From Rhodococcoides kyotonense (GTDB taxonomy: Bacteria > Actinomycetota > Actinomycetes > Mycobacteriales > Mycobacteriaceae), in contig NZ_FZOW01000022.1 of assembly GCF_900188125.1 (NCBI RefSeq), positions 1 through 64,000 of the forward strand: a DNA stretch of 64,000 bases, read 5' to 3'. Shown in pieces: positions 17,027-24,989 of this stretch. The first letter of the stretch is position 1; every line of letters begins with the position of its first letter. The position numbers and the translations under genes were made by a program. The notes beneath the pieces were generated by a model. That model saw only the letters and a program-made list of their open reading frames with translations. It ran no database searches and had not been told where the DNA came from.

Positions 17027-18157
17027 TCACACGAAGGCGAAGTCGTCGCCGCCGTGGTACTTGGCGAGCGTCTCCGAAATCGAGCGCCTCGACGGCGGAT
17101 GGAACGCGTAGGCCTGTATCGCGGCCGCGAGATAACCGACGTCGGGAGACTTGATGAAACCCATCCCGCCCAACGATTCCATCGCCGCCGAACTCGCCCG
17201 AACCAGCGCGTCGCGAATTGCGATGCGGCAGAACAACAGTCGAGCCGACAGATCCTGGCCGCGCTCGCCCGAGTCGAACGCCCACGCGATGCCTTCGAGT
17301 GCCGCCATGCTGTTCTCGATATCCGCTGCAGCGCGGGTGTATCCCTCGTAATCACCCTTGTCCGCAGCAAGAAGCTTCTCGAGCAGAATGGTGGCGGCGC
17401 CGAGATAGTTGGCCGTGATCAACATGCCGAACCAGAGATAGCCCGTCATCTCGTGGATGCCGTCGGGGTCGTCGTCACTGTTGAGCAGTACGAAATCGGC
17501 TGGTACCTCGACGTTCTCGAGCTTCACCTCGTCGCTCTGCGCCCCGGCCAGGATGTCCGTGTCCCAGAACTGCGTGACGGACAATCCGTCGAGATTGGCG
17601 GGAATCAGCGCGACCGCACGTTCACCGTCCTTCTCACCCACGCCCTCGACTTCCACACTGGCAGTGAGCAAATCCATCGAACCCGACAAGCTACACGGCT
17701 TCTTGCTGCCGTTGATGACGAAGATGTCCCCTTGCTTCTTCGCTTTCATCGTCGGGATGAAGACGCTTCCACCGGGATTTCCTTCCGAGAACCCGGATGC
17801 GATGACAGCCTTCTGCTCGACGAGCGATGCGATGAGCGCGCGGTCGTCGTCGGATGCTCCTTGCGCGAATTCGTTGAGCGACGCGATCGAGAGGTGGTGC
17901 ATGGTCGTTGCCGCGCCGAGTGACGGTGAGCGAGATCCGATGGCACGCTGCGCCCGCACGGCATCGACCGCCGACGCGCCGAGACCTCCCAGGTCTTTGG
18001 GGACGATCAGTGCGGTGCCGCCGAATTCACGAAATTTGGCAATAGCTTTACCGTCTCGGCTCTCCAGATCAGCCAAAGGCGTTTTGTCCAGATAATCCAG
18101 TAATCCGGGAAGATACTTCTCCAGAGTTTCGCGTTCTCGAACCATCAATGCAGTCAT
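17027..18157 (-). CDS. Acyl-CoA dehydrogenase family protein
   Basis: A 376-residue protein with an acyl-CoA dehydrogenase fold: N-terminal helices (LPGLLDYLDKTPLADLE), the FGGTALIVPKDLGGLGAS segment, the ASGFSEGNPGG..INGSKKPCSLSG beta domain and the C-terminal ESLGGMGFIKSPDVGYL corresponding to the QxxGGxG region. ATG 18157 is preceded by GGAGAA. It is divergent, across a 325-base AT-richer gap, from an alpha-oxoamine synthase; an acyl-CoA-modifying role in the same pathway is an inference from position. Confidence 0.82.
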   Translation of the reverse strand: MTALMVRERETLEKYLPGLLDYLDKTPLADLESRDGKAIAKFREFGGTALIVPKDLGGLGASAVDAVRAQRAIGSRSPSLGAATTMHHLSIASLNEFAQGASDDDRALIASLVEQKAVIASGFSEGNPGGSVFIPTMKAKKQGDIFVINGSKKPCSLSGSMDLLTASVEVEGVGEKDGERAVALIPANLDGLSVTQFWDTDILAGAQSDEVKLENVEVPADFVLLNSDDDPDGIHEMTGYLWFGMLITANYLGAATILLEKLLAADKGDYEGYTRAAADIENSMAALEGIAWAFDSGERGQDLSARLLFCRIAIRDALVRASSAAMESLGGMGFIKSPDVGYLAAAIQAYAFHPPSRRSISETLAKYHGGDDFAFV

Positions 18158-18482
18158 GTTTCTCCTTCGACACGTGAATCGGCATGGCTGAACGGACTGT
18201 GGGTGAATCGAATTCGCGACCGAACCGCGGACTACCCGCACCCCTACCAGCTGAAACATCCGAACTTTGATTATTTTTCACCCGCGAGAATCAGGTTCTC
18301 GGTTTGTTTTCGAATATTCGTGGGTTTCGAGCAGCGAAAACAGGAAACACGGAACTCGGTTCGGCGGTCGACCCATCCGAACCACCGCCTCGCACCGAAT
18401 AAACCAATGAGTTCACGACCGTCGAATACCGCAATCGAATTTTTCCGTGCACCCCCGACGCCCTAGGAGACCAGGGATAAAG
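18158..18482. promoter_or_regulatory. AT-richer divergent promoter region with two inverted repeats
   Basis: No gene is seen in these 325 bases. The stretch is clearly richer in A/T than its surroundings (for example TTGATTATTTTTC at about 18268). Two inverted repeats stand out: GAGAA-TCAGG-TTCTC at 18286-18300 and GGTTCGG-12 bases-CCGAACC at 18358-18383. They are candidate operators for the divergent acyl-CoA dehydrogenase and oxoamine synthase genes. Confidence 0.45.
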
Positions 18483-19712
18483 ATGACCGTAAATCGATTG
18501 ATCAAGAGGCTCGACGGGGACGACCGCGTCGAGCTGCTGCGTTCCGTCCGTGAAGCCGACGTCAGCCCGTACTTCCGTGTCATGGAATCGGCCACAGCAC
18601 CCGTGGTTCAGGTCGAAGGCCACGACAAGATCATGTTGGGCTCCAACAACTATCTGGGCCTCGCGGACCACCCCGACATCAAGAACGCCGCCCGCGACGC
18701 TCTGGACACGTTCGGGTCCGCAGTGACCGGTAGCCGACTGCTCAACGGAACGATGGACCTGCACCTCGAACTCGAGAACGAGATCGCCGAATGGCACGGC
18801 ACCGAGGGCGCCATGGTGTTCACCACCGGCTACCAGACGAACGTGGGCACGATCAGTGCCGTCGTCGGCAAGCAGGACGTCATCGTGGTCGACTCGGCAG
18901 CGCATGCGTCGATCCGTGACGGAAGCCTGCTGTCCGGCGCCGAGATTCGTAAGTTCGCACACAACGATCTGCAGGATCTCGAAGAGCAGCTGCGCAAGCC
19001 CGTGGACGGGGACGGCGCAGTCCTCGTCATCGTCGACGGGTTGTATTCGATGGAAGGCGACCTTGCGCCTCTGGGCGAGATCACTGCCTTATGCACCCGA
19101 TACGGCGCCGCACTGATGGTCGACGAGGCGCACAGTCTCGGCATCTACGGCGAGCAGCTCACCGGTGCCGTCGAACTGTTCGGGACCGCGAACGACACCG
19201 ACATCCGCATGGCCTCGCTGTCGAAGAGTCCGAGTTCGACCGGCGGATTCATCGCAGGATCGAACGACCTACTCGACACGTTGCGCATTCATGCCCGCGC
19301 CTTCCTCTTCACGACGTCGGGAGTACCTGCCGCAGTAGGTGCATCGCTCGCGTCGATCCGGCTCATCCGGAGCGAGGAAGGCCGCCAGCGTGCCAGCCGA
19401 GTGCTCGCGAACGCGGAAGCACTCCGCAGCGGGCTGGTGGCCGAAGGACTCGATGTCGGCAAACGTTCACCGATACCCGGTGGCGACACTGCGTCGCCGA
19501 TCGTGTCGTTGCACATCGGCGACGATCTCGTCGCGATGGACTTGTGGCGCAAGCTGTTCGACAAGGGCATCTTCACCAGTGCCGCGCTGCACCCTGCGGT
19601 CCCTCGCAACGGTGCGTTGCTTCGCCTGTGCACCATGGCGTCGCACACCGACGACCAGATTCGGACCGCGATCTCGACCATTGCAGAAACGGTTGCGGAG
19701 CTGCCGTCGTGA
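18483..19712 (+). CDS. Alpha-oxoamine synthase, serine-palmitoyltransferase-like (PLP)
   Basis: A 409-residue fold-type I PLP enzyme. GSNNYLGL (53-60), the substrate-side GSRLLNGT, HASIRDG with the ring-stacking His141, DEAHSLGIYG (Asp214, His217) and Lys248 in SLSKSPSSTGGF are all present. The SKS around the PLP lysine and GSRLLNGTMDLH resemble bacterial serine palmitoyltransferases and CqsA more than KBL or BioF. It should condense an acyl-CoA with an amino acid to a 2-amino-3-ketone. ATG 18483 follows AGGGA; the stop overlaps the next gene by 4 bases (GTGA). Product unknown. Confidence 0.85.
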   Translation: MTVNRLIKRLDGDDRVELLRSVREADVSPYFRVMESATAPVVQVEGHDKIMLGSNNYLGLADHPDIKNAARDALDTFGSAVTGSRLLNGTMDLHLELENEIAEWHGTEGAMVFTTGYQTNVGTISAVVGKQDVIVVDSAAHASIRDGSLLSGAEIRKFAHNDLQDLEEQLRKPVDGDGAVLVIVDGLYSMEGDLAPLGEITALCTRYGAALMVDEAHSLGIYGEQLTGAVELFGTANDTDIRMASLSKSPSSTGGFIAGSNDLLDTLRIHARAFLFTTSGVPAAVGASLASIRLIRSEEGRQRASRVLANAEALRSGLVAEGLDVGKRSPIPGGDTASPIVSLHIGDDLVAMDLWRKLFDKGIFTSAALHPAVPRNGALLRLCTMASHTDDQIRTAISTIAETVAELPS

Positions 19713-21199
19713 CGCTTCGTGTCGCGGTGACAGGTGCGACCAGCGATTTCGCCAAGGCGATCCTCCCGGCTCTGCTCGCGGACGACGAGGTCGAATCGGT
19801 GATCGGGGTGGCACGTCGGGACGTCTCTCTCACACACCCGAAGTTGCGTTCCGTCCGGTCGGACATTCGATCTCCGGAGTTGGAGAACATCTTTCGAGGA
19901 TGCGACGTCGTCGTGCATCTGGCGTTCATCGTCGAGGAACTTCGGGACAAGCGTGAGACTCACGACATCAACCAGCGCGGGTCACGCAACGTGTTGGACT
20001 CGGCGTATCGGGCAGGCGTGCGACGGTTCGTCATCGCGTCGAGCATCAACGCGTACGGTGCCGAGCTTCACGACGAGCCGCTGACCGAGAACGATTATCC
20101 TGCAGGAGATCCCGACCGGTACTACTTCCACGACAAGGCCGAGGTCGAGCACTACGCGGAGTGGTGGCTACGACGGCATCCCGGCGAGATGGCCGTCAGC
20201 ATGCTTCGTCCGACGTACATCATCGGGCCCGACTTCTCCAACGACGGGATCGACCAGTTCACCGGCAAGATCGGTGCGTTCCCGCAGGCCGATCGGGCGT
20301 CGTACCAGTTCTTGCACCAGCGTGATCTCGCGGACGCCTTCCACCGGGCCGTGAAGCAGGACCTCGTCGGGCCGTTCAACGTGGGACCGCAGGACTGGAC
20401 CCGCGTGCGCGAACTCGCGAAGATGCAGGGGCAGTGGCTGTTCGACGTGCCGGAGGGACCTGCAATCCGAGCCGCGAACGTCGCCTTTCGCCTTGGCCTC
20501 ACACCGTTCTCCGGGCAATGGGTGACCGCGGGCGAACCCGTCGTCGATTCGACTGCCCTGCACGAGAAGACGGGATGGACGCCGACACTGACGTCGCAGG
20601 AATGCGCGGCGATCATGGTACTGCTGCAGGGACGACCGATTCTGCAGTCCGAATTCGCACTCACGAGCCATGATGCCTGCGAGGCCGCGTTGGAACCTGC
20701 GACGGCAGTCGTCGGCGTCGCCGCCGGTGAGCACGTTCAGGTACGCACCACGACCGGAAGCGTGCACCTCGAGGTGCACCGAGGTTCGCAGGCGGGCGCA
20801 GTCGTCATGCCTGCGCGTCCCGGGCTTCATGCTCGATATCTGACGCCATTGGCCCGCGAGGTGAACGATCGCGGCTACAGCGTCGTACTCGTCGATCCGC
20901 CGGGGCACGGTCTCAGCACCGGCCCGCGTGGACGCGTCGACCAGACGCAGTTCGACGCCGCCGTCGCCGAAGCCACCTCGTTCGCACGTCGCACGTTCGG
21001 ATCACCGTTGTCGGTGGTCGACATCGAGGGTCTGCGTTCGAATTCCGAGGACCCGCTGACCCCTCGACGCACGCGAGGAAAGGTCTCGACGACCACGTAC
21101 CTTCAGGCTCGGACGGTGGACGACGTCATCGCCCGAACAGGCCACGCACGCGCTGCCACCAGCTCGGGTGGATCTTCGGCAGCGGGGTCTCGGAAGTAA
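19709..21199 (+). CDS. Extended SDR (NAD-dependent epimerase/reductase) with truncated alpha/beta-hydrolase tail
   Basis: A 496-residue protein. Residues 1-320 are an extended SDR: nucleotide loop VTGATSDFAKA (usual third Gly is Ala), SS at 111-112 and YFHDK (Tyr139, Lys143). Residues about 340-436 match the N-terminal half of an alpha/beta hydrolase (LTPLAREVNDRGYSVVLVD, PPGHGLSTGPRGR) but stop before any nucleophile elbow; the last 60 residues are low-complexity and basic. The tail overlaps the convergent DUF1992 gene by 74 bases. Coupled to the oxoamine synthase, it could reduce the ketone product, as CerR does for 3-ketosphinganine; that is inference. Confidence 0.78.
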   Translation: MTLRVAVTGATSDFAKAILPALLADDEVESVIGVARRDVSLTHPKLRSVRSDIRSPELENIFRGCDVVVHLAFIVEELRDKRETHDINQRGSRNVLDSAYRAGVRRFVIASSINAYGAELHDEPLTENDYPAGDPDRYYFHDKAEVEHYAEWWLRRHPGEMAVSMLRPTYIIGPDFSNDGIDQFTGKIGAFPQADRASYQFLHQRDLADAFHRAVKQDLVGPFNVGPQDWTRVRELAKMQGQWLFDVPEGPAIRAANVAFRLGLTPFSGQWVTAGEPVVDSTALHEKTGWTPTLTSQECAAIMVLLQGRPILQSEFALTSHDACEAALEPATAVVGVAAGEHVQVRTTTGSVHLEVHRGSQAGAVVMPARPGLHARYLTPLAREVNDRGYSVVLVDPPGHGLSTGPRGRVDQTQFDAAVAEATSFARRTFGSPLSVVDIEGLRSNSEDPLTPRRTRGKVSTTTYLQARTVDDVIARTGHARAATSSGGSSAAGSRK

Positions 21200-21635
21200 T
21201 TGTCCGGGTTGCTCGAGTGTGCTCGTCGGCCGCGGCCCTGTTGGTCCGCCACTGCGCTACCCACTCTTCGACGTCGACCGCCGCGATCGGGATCAACGGC
21301 GGTGAGGGCATGCGAATCCACGCGACGATGCGCACGTTCAGATCCTGCAGATGTAAGCGCACGGACTCCTCGAACCGCATCTCGATCAGAGTCGCCGGTA
21401 GCTTCTCGATTTCCTTGCGGAGCTGCAACGACTCGGGCAGCAGCGCGTCGGTGGACAGGTTCTCCCGCTTCAGATAACCCTTGATCCACCACAGCTCGTC
21501 GTTCGGGCCGGTTCCCTTCGGAATCGGCTTCCCGGCGCCCTCCAGGTTCTCGAACGCACCTTGCTCCTGCGCTTCTCGAATCTGTTTGTCGACGAAGGAC
21601 TCGAAGGTGACGCCGTACTTCTTTCGTTCCGTCAC
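21126..21635 (-). CDS. DUF1992 (DnaJ-homologue subfamily C member 28-like) protein
   Basis: A 169-residue protein. Residues about 6-75 are the DUF1992 domain (FVDKQIREAQEQGAFENLEGAGKPI, DELWWIKGYLKREN, LPESLQLRKEIEKL). The C-terminal part is a helical extension. The family has no settled function. GTG 21635 is the only start in frame close to the domain and lacks a good Shine-Dalgarno match. Its 3' end lies antisense to the tail of the SDR gene. Confidence 0.8.
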   Translation of the reverse strand: MTERKKYGVTFESFVDKQIREAQEQGAFENLEGAGKPIPKGTGPNDELWWIKGYLKRENLSTDALLPESLQLRKEIEKLPATLIEMRFEESVRLHLQDLNVRIVAWIRMPSPPLIPIAAVDVEEWVAQWRTNRAAADEHTRATRTITSETPLPKIHPSWWQRVRGLFGR

Positions 21636-21722
21636 AGCATCATGATGCCGGAAACGACCGATTCCCGTTACAGTGCTCGCGTTCGCGTTACTTCGATCGC
21701 TACATCGGACACGGGGAGTCTC

Positions 21723-22361
21723 ATGAAGTTGGCTCGATTTGCCAGAACGAGCACGATTGCCGTGATCGGCATCGCTGCCCTGGGAATAGCGGCAGGAACC
21801 GCTCACGCCGATCCGACGCCACCACTGGTGTCGGGCCAGGATCAAGGCGTCGGCTACAGCACCACCACCACCGCAGACGGAACCGGTGTGACGACCATTC
21901 TGGACACAGGTACGTTCCGGCTCGACGGCACCAGCAACACCGTCGAGGTGATCGACGCCGCAGGAGCCTCCATCGCCACCATCCCGCTCGCATACCGCGT
22001 CGGGGACCAGGAATTCTCCATCGCACCGCTCATCGGTCTCGACGACAGGCGGTTGACGCTCACGCCGGAGACCGACCCTGCGCTGGCCACCCAAGTCGCT
22101 CGTTCGACTCTGCCCGTCACCGATGTGAACTCGCAGACACGATTCCTCGACGAGCTGAACAAGGCGTCGTTCGGTGCAGGGGTCAGCGCGGCCATCGGCG
22201 CAGGAATCGGATTGGTGATCGGCTGTGTCGTCGGCGTGTTCGTCGGCTGCATCCCGGGGGTTCTCGTCGGCGCAGCAGCCGGCGGGGTCATCGGGTTGAT
22301 CAACACCGGCGGGTACCCGCTGCAGTCGGCGGCGTTCGACTACTTCACGGGTCAGCCTTAG
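21723..22361 (+). CDS. Secreted protein with C-terminal glycine-rich hydrophobic region
   Basis: A 212-residue protein with a Sec signal peptide (basic start, hydrophobic core IAVIGIAALGIAAG, cleavage after AHA at about 29). The middle is Thr/Asp-rich beta-type sequence. Residues about 150-195 are a glycine-zipper-like hydrophobic stretch (GAGIGLVIGCVVGVFVG) that could anchor or oligomerise in a membrane. ATG 21723 follows GGGGAG. Similar secreted proteins are found in rhodococci; function unknown. The stop is 2 bases before a long hairpin. Confidence 0.75.
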   Translation: MKLARFARTSTIAVIGIAALGIAAGTAHADPTPPLVSGQDQGVGYSTTTTADGTGVTTILDTGTFRLDGTSNTVEVIDAAGASIATIPLAYRVGDQEFSIAPLIGLDDRRLTLTPETDPALATQVARSTLPVTDVNSQTRFLDELNKASFGAGVSAAIGAGIGLVIGCVVGVFVGCIPGVLVGAAAGGVIGLINTGGYPLQSAAFDYFTGQP

Positions 22362-22363
22362 AC

Positions 22364-22415
22364 CCCCTCGTGAGTGTTTATGTATAGCCACCTATACATA
22401 AACACTCACGAGGGG
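22364..22415. terminator. Bidirectional hairpin (family B, copy 1)
   Basis: Perfect 24-base arms (22364-22387 beginning CCCCTCGTGAGTGTTTATG, and 22392-22415) with loop CCAC. It fills the gap between two convergent genes, 2 bases after one stop and 5 before the other, so it can end transcription from both sides. The left arm is repeated base for base over 23 positions at 45466-45488. Confidence 0.75.
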
Positions 22416-22420
22416 CGGGC

Positions 22421-23974
22421 TCAGAGTGCAGGTTCGGGCTTGGCCTCACCGTTGGAACGGGCCGGAACGGTGTCGGAGTTGCCGTCGAGGTTGTTGAGCA
22501 GGCTCGTGACGTTCACGCCCGAGCTCTCCAGAGTCTCGATGACTCCGGCGATGACCTGCGGGCTGATTCCCAGAAGCGACCCGATCGACCCCTGTGCGCC
22601 GTCGGACCCTCCGATGATGGAGATTCGGTCGATGTCGCCGACCGGTTTCGCTGCCGCCTCCGTGGCCTCGACGAGTGCGGCCAAGACGTCGGGCAGGGTC
22701 AGCAGCCTTGCTGCCTGCGGGGTGTAGGAGTTGAGCGCCTCGGCAATCTGACGCTTGCCCGCGGCCTCGGCTTCCAGCTTGGCCCGTAGACCGTCTGCCT
22801 CGGCCTGCTGCTCGGCGCGCAGCGCATCGGCCGCGACCTTACGGCCCTCTGCCTCCGCCTCGAGCTTCGCCCGCAGACCGTCGGCGTCGGCCTGCTGCTC
22901 CGAACGAACCGCGTCGGCGACGAGCTTGCGCGAATCCGCTTGTGCCGCGCCCGATTGACGCGCCGATTCCGCCTGCGCCTCGGCGCGGAGAATTGCTGCC
23001 CGACGCTCACCCTCGGCACGTGCGATCGCCGCTTGCCGTTCGGCCTCCGCCGGAGCGATCACATCTGCTTGCAGAGCAGCCTCGGCTTGCTGCGAGCGCC
23101 TGCGCTCGACCTCGGTCCGCGCTTCGACCCGCGCTGCTTCGGCCTGCTCGCGAGCGATACCGACCGCTTTCTCCGCGGTTGCCTGAGCAAGCGGACCGGC
23201 CTGGTCCGCTTCGGCGTTCTCCGCTTCCGTCTGGGCACGCAGACGGGCCAGTTCGACGTCACGACGCTGATTCGCCGTTGCGATGGCGGTGTCGGCCTCC
23301 GCCTGCGCGACGGACCCTTCCTGTCGTGCCTTGGCCGATCGAATCTGAGCGTCGCGTTCGGCGTCGGCCGTGCCGACCGCAGCATCGCGCTTCACTTCTG
23401 CGATGCGCCGCTGACCCAGCGACTCCAGGTAGCCGTTCTTGTCCGAGATTCCCGCGATCTTGATGACATCGACCTCCATGCCGATGCGGGCGAGATCGTT
23501 ACCGGCCTCGTCGATCACACTGCGCGCCAACGTGTCTCGGTTGGAGTTCAGATCTTCGACGGTCATCGTCGCGGTGATGCCTCGAAGGCTTCCTGCGAGT
23601 ATGTCGTTGATCTGGCGCTGCAGTTCGATCAGGTCCGACGTCAGAAAGCGTTGCACCGCAGTCTGAACGGCCTCGTCGGCCGACCCGATGCGAACCAATC
23701 CGACGGCTTCGACATTCACGGGCACGCCGTCGTTGGACAGCGCATTCTGCAGATTGATACTGATGTTGAACGGTTCGAGCGACATGATGTCGACACGCTC
23801 GATGCCCGGAATCTTGAACCGCGCTCCGCCGCGCACCACTTTCGGCTTGCCGCGTCCGGTGAACACCGCAACTTCGTTGGGCGGCACCTTGATGTAGTTC
23901 TTCACGTAGACCGTGGGTATGACGACGAACACGATCAACGCCACCACGACGCCGATCACTATGGAAGTCAGCAT
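22421..23974 (-). CDS. Flotillin-family (SPFH) membrane scaffold protein
   Basis: A 517-residue protein: N-terminal membrane hairpin (about 3-22, VVALIVFVVIPTVYV), SPFH domain about 28-200 (PPNEVAVFTGRG, RFKIPGIERVDIMSLEPFNI), then a long Ala/Glu/Arg coiled coil about 200-425 containing a near-duplicate 28-residue unit (EQQADADGLRAKLEAEAEGRK and EQQAEADGLRAKLEAEAAGKR), and a C-terminal oligomerisation region. Flotillins organise functional membrane microdomains. The upstream NfeD gene overlaps by 7 bases, the usual pairing. Confidence 0.9.
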   Translation of the reverse strand: MLTSIVIGVVVALIVFVVIPTVYVKNYIKVPPNEVAVFTGRGKPKVVRGGARFKIPGIERVDIMSLEPFNISINLQNALSNDGVPVNVEAVGLVRIGSADEAVQTAVQRFLTSDLIELQRQINDILAGSLRGITATMTVEDLNSNRDTLARSVIDEAGNDLARIGMEVDVIKIAGISDKNGYLESLGQRRIAEVKRDAAVGTADAERDAQIRSAKARQEGSVAQAEADTAIATANQRRDVELARLRAQTEAENAEADQAGPLAQATAEKAVGIAREQAEAARVEARTEVERRRSQQAEAALQADVIAPAEAERQAAIARAEGERRAAILRAEAQAESARQSGAAQADSRKLVADAVRSEQQADADGLRAKLEAEAEGRKVAADALRAEQQAEADGLRAKLEAEAAGKRQIAEALNSYTPQAARLLTLPDVLAALVEATEAAAKPVGDIDRISIIGGSDGAQGSIGSLLGISPQVIAGVIETLESSGVNVTSLLNNLDGNSDTVPARSNGEAKPEPAL

Positions 23975-24501
23975 GTATCGAGTCCTCGAATCGCGTCGCC
24001 CACCGGGACGACGTGCAGATAGGTGTCGTCCACATCGGCGATGTAGACCGTGATGCCGCGAGCCAACGACGTGCCCTGCGAGCTGATCGCGCGTGCCCCG
24101 ACCCGGTTGCCCTCCGCGTCTGCGAACGACACTTCACCCCACCCCTCCGCATCGACAGGAAGGGTGACGGTACCGAGAAGACCGATGTAGGACGTACGAG
24201 AAATGTGTGAATTGTCTTGCTGGCGAAGCATGTACGGGATGAGGAGGCCTCGCGTCGAGATGACGAGGACCACTGCGAGTGCTGCGCCGACCGCCGACGC
24301 GGCCAAGTCGGACGAAGACAACGCGGCCGTGATCCAACCACCTGCGCCGAAGCCGAACGCTGCCGTCGCGACAGTCGTCAACGACAGAAACGGAAGGCCC
24401 TCACCATGACCGGACCCGAAGTCCGAGATTTCACCGACCGTGAATGTTCCCAGTAGACCGACGATGCCGACGACGAAGCAGACGATGAACACTGTCAGCA
24501 C
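23968..24501 (-). CDS. NfeD-like membrane protein, flotillin partner
   Basis: A 177-residue protein with three hydrophobic segments (about 2-22, 45-65, 75-98) and a C-terminal OB-fold domain (LGTVTLPVDAEGWGEVSFAD, TVYIADVDDTYLHVVPV). This is the short NfeD/YuaF type that accompanies flotillins. I use GTG 24501 because it begins the first membrane segment; the open frame extends to 24618 without membrane or domain features. It overlaps the flotillin start by 7 bases. Confidence 0.82.
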   Translation of the reverse strand: MLTVFIVCFVVGIVGLLGTFTVGEISDFGSGHGEGLPFLSLTTVATAAFGFGAGGWITAALSSSDLAASAVGAALAVVLVISTRGLLIPYMLRQQDNSHISRTSYIGLLGTVTLPVDAEGWGEVSFADAEGNRVGARAISSQGTSLARGITVYIADVDDTYLHVVPVGDAIRGLDTC

Positions 24502-24592
24502 ACAAAAACCCCGCTCCCGTTTCGACCCATCGAATAGTAAAGGGTTTTCGCAGGGAACGGGGAAATCGGTCTCGTTTCGTGATCTTGCTTGT

Positions 24593-24656
24593 CTTACAAC
24601 ACCTCCGCTCGCGTACAACGCTGGCGTGCGTTGTAAGCGAACGGAGGCGTCGTGAG
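24593..24656. terminator. 64-base palindromic element (family A, copy 2)
   Basis: Same length and core as the element at 2684-2747 (shared CTTACAACA, CCGCTCG, ACAAC.CT..CGTGCGTTGTAA). The arm bases between the shared blocks differ but change together: GTG/CAC in copy 1 is CCT/AGG here, so pairing is kept; a few wobble or mismatch positions exist. It begins 12 bases past the stop of the small minus-strand gene, consistent with a terminator. Confidence 0.6.
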
Positions 24657-24668
24657 TAGCCCCGGAAC

Positions 24669-24914
24669 TCAGCCGTATTCGGCGACGAGGCGGTCGAACT
24701 CAGCACGGTCGACGAGCTGCGGCTCTCCGATGGCCAGGGCCTGCGAATACTTCGCGGCCAAGTGATAGTCACGGCCCAGCGGACCGCGTTCACCGTCGTC
24801 CTGCTGGATACTGTCGCCGGGCGGAACCTCGTTCTGCAGGCCCTCGGTCTGACGGCCGAGCCGAGCGTCGAGTTTCGCCGTGATCTTCTGCATGATCTCT
24901 TGGTCGTCGGTCAT
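24669..24914 (-). CDS. Small conserved-looking hypothetical protein
   Basis: An 81-residue charged protein beginning MTDDQEIMQKITAKLDARLG, with an amphipathic first helix, a polar middle (PPGDSIQQDDGERG) and a helical C-terminus (HLAAKYSQALAIGEPQLVDRAEFDRLVAEYG). No domain recognised. Support for being real: good start context, divergent placement 75 bases from lhr and a hairpin directly after the stop. Function unknown. Confidence 0.6.
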   Translation of the reverse strand: MTDDQEIMQKITAKLDARLGRQTEGLQNEVPPGDSIQQDDGERGPLGRDYHLAAKYSQALAIGEPQLVDRAEFDRLVAEYG

Positions 24915-24989
24915 CGATGACGCCTACCCGCTAGGCGACCGATCGACACACCGGGATTGTTTGTCGGTGCCTCGGGGCATCATGGTCGG

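Noticed and set aside
18158..18482. Riboswitch or small RNA in the long divergent gap
   Set aside because: I could not build a conserved aptamer-like fold; only two short inverted repeats are convincing, so it is reported as a control region.
22970..23400. Apparent DNA repeats in the flotillin gene
   Set aside because: They follow from the Ala/Glu coiled-coil coding sequence and not from a separate repeat element, apart from the one duplicated unit reported.
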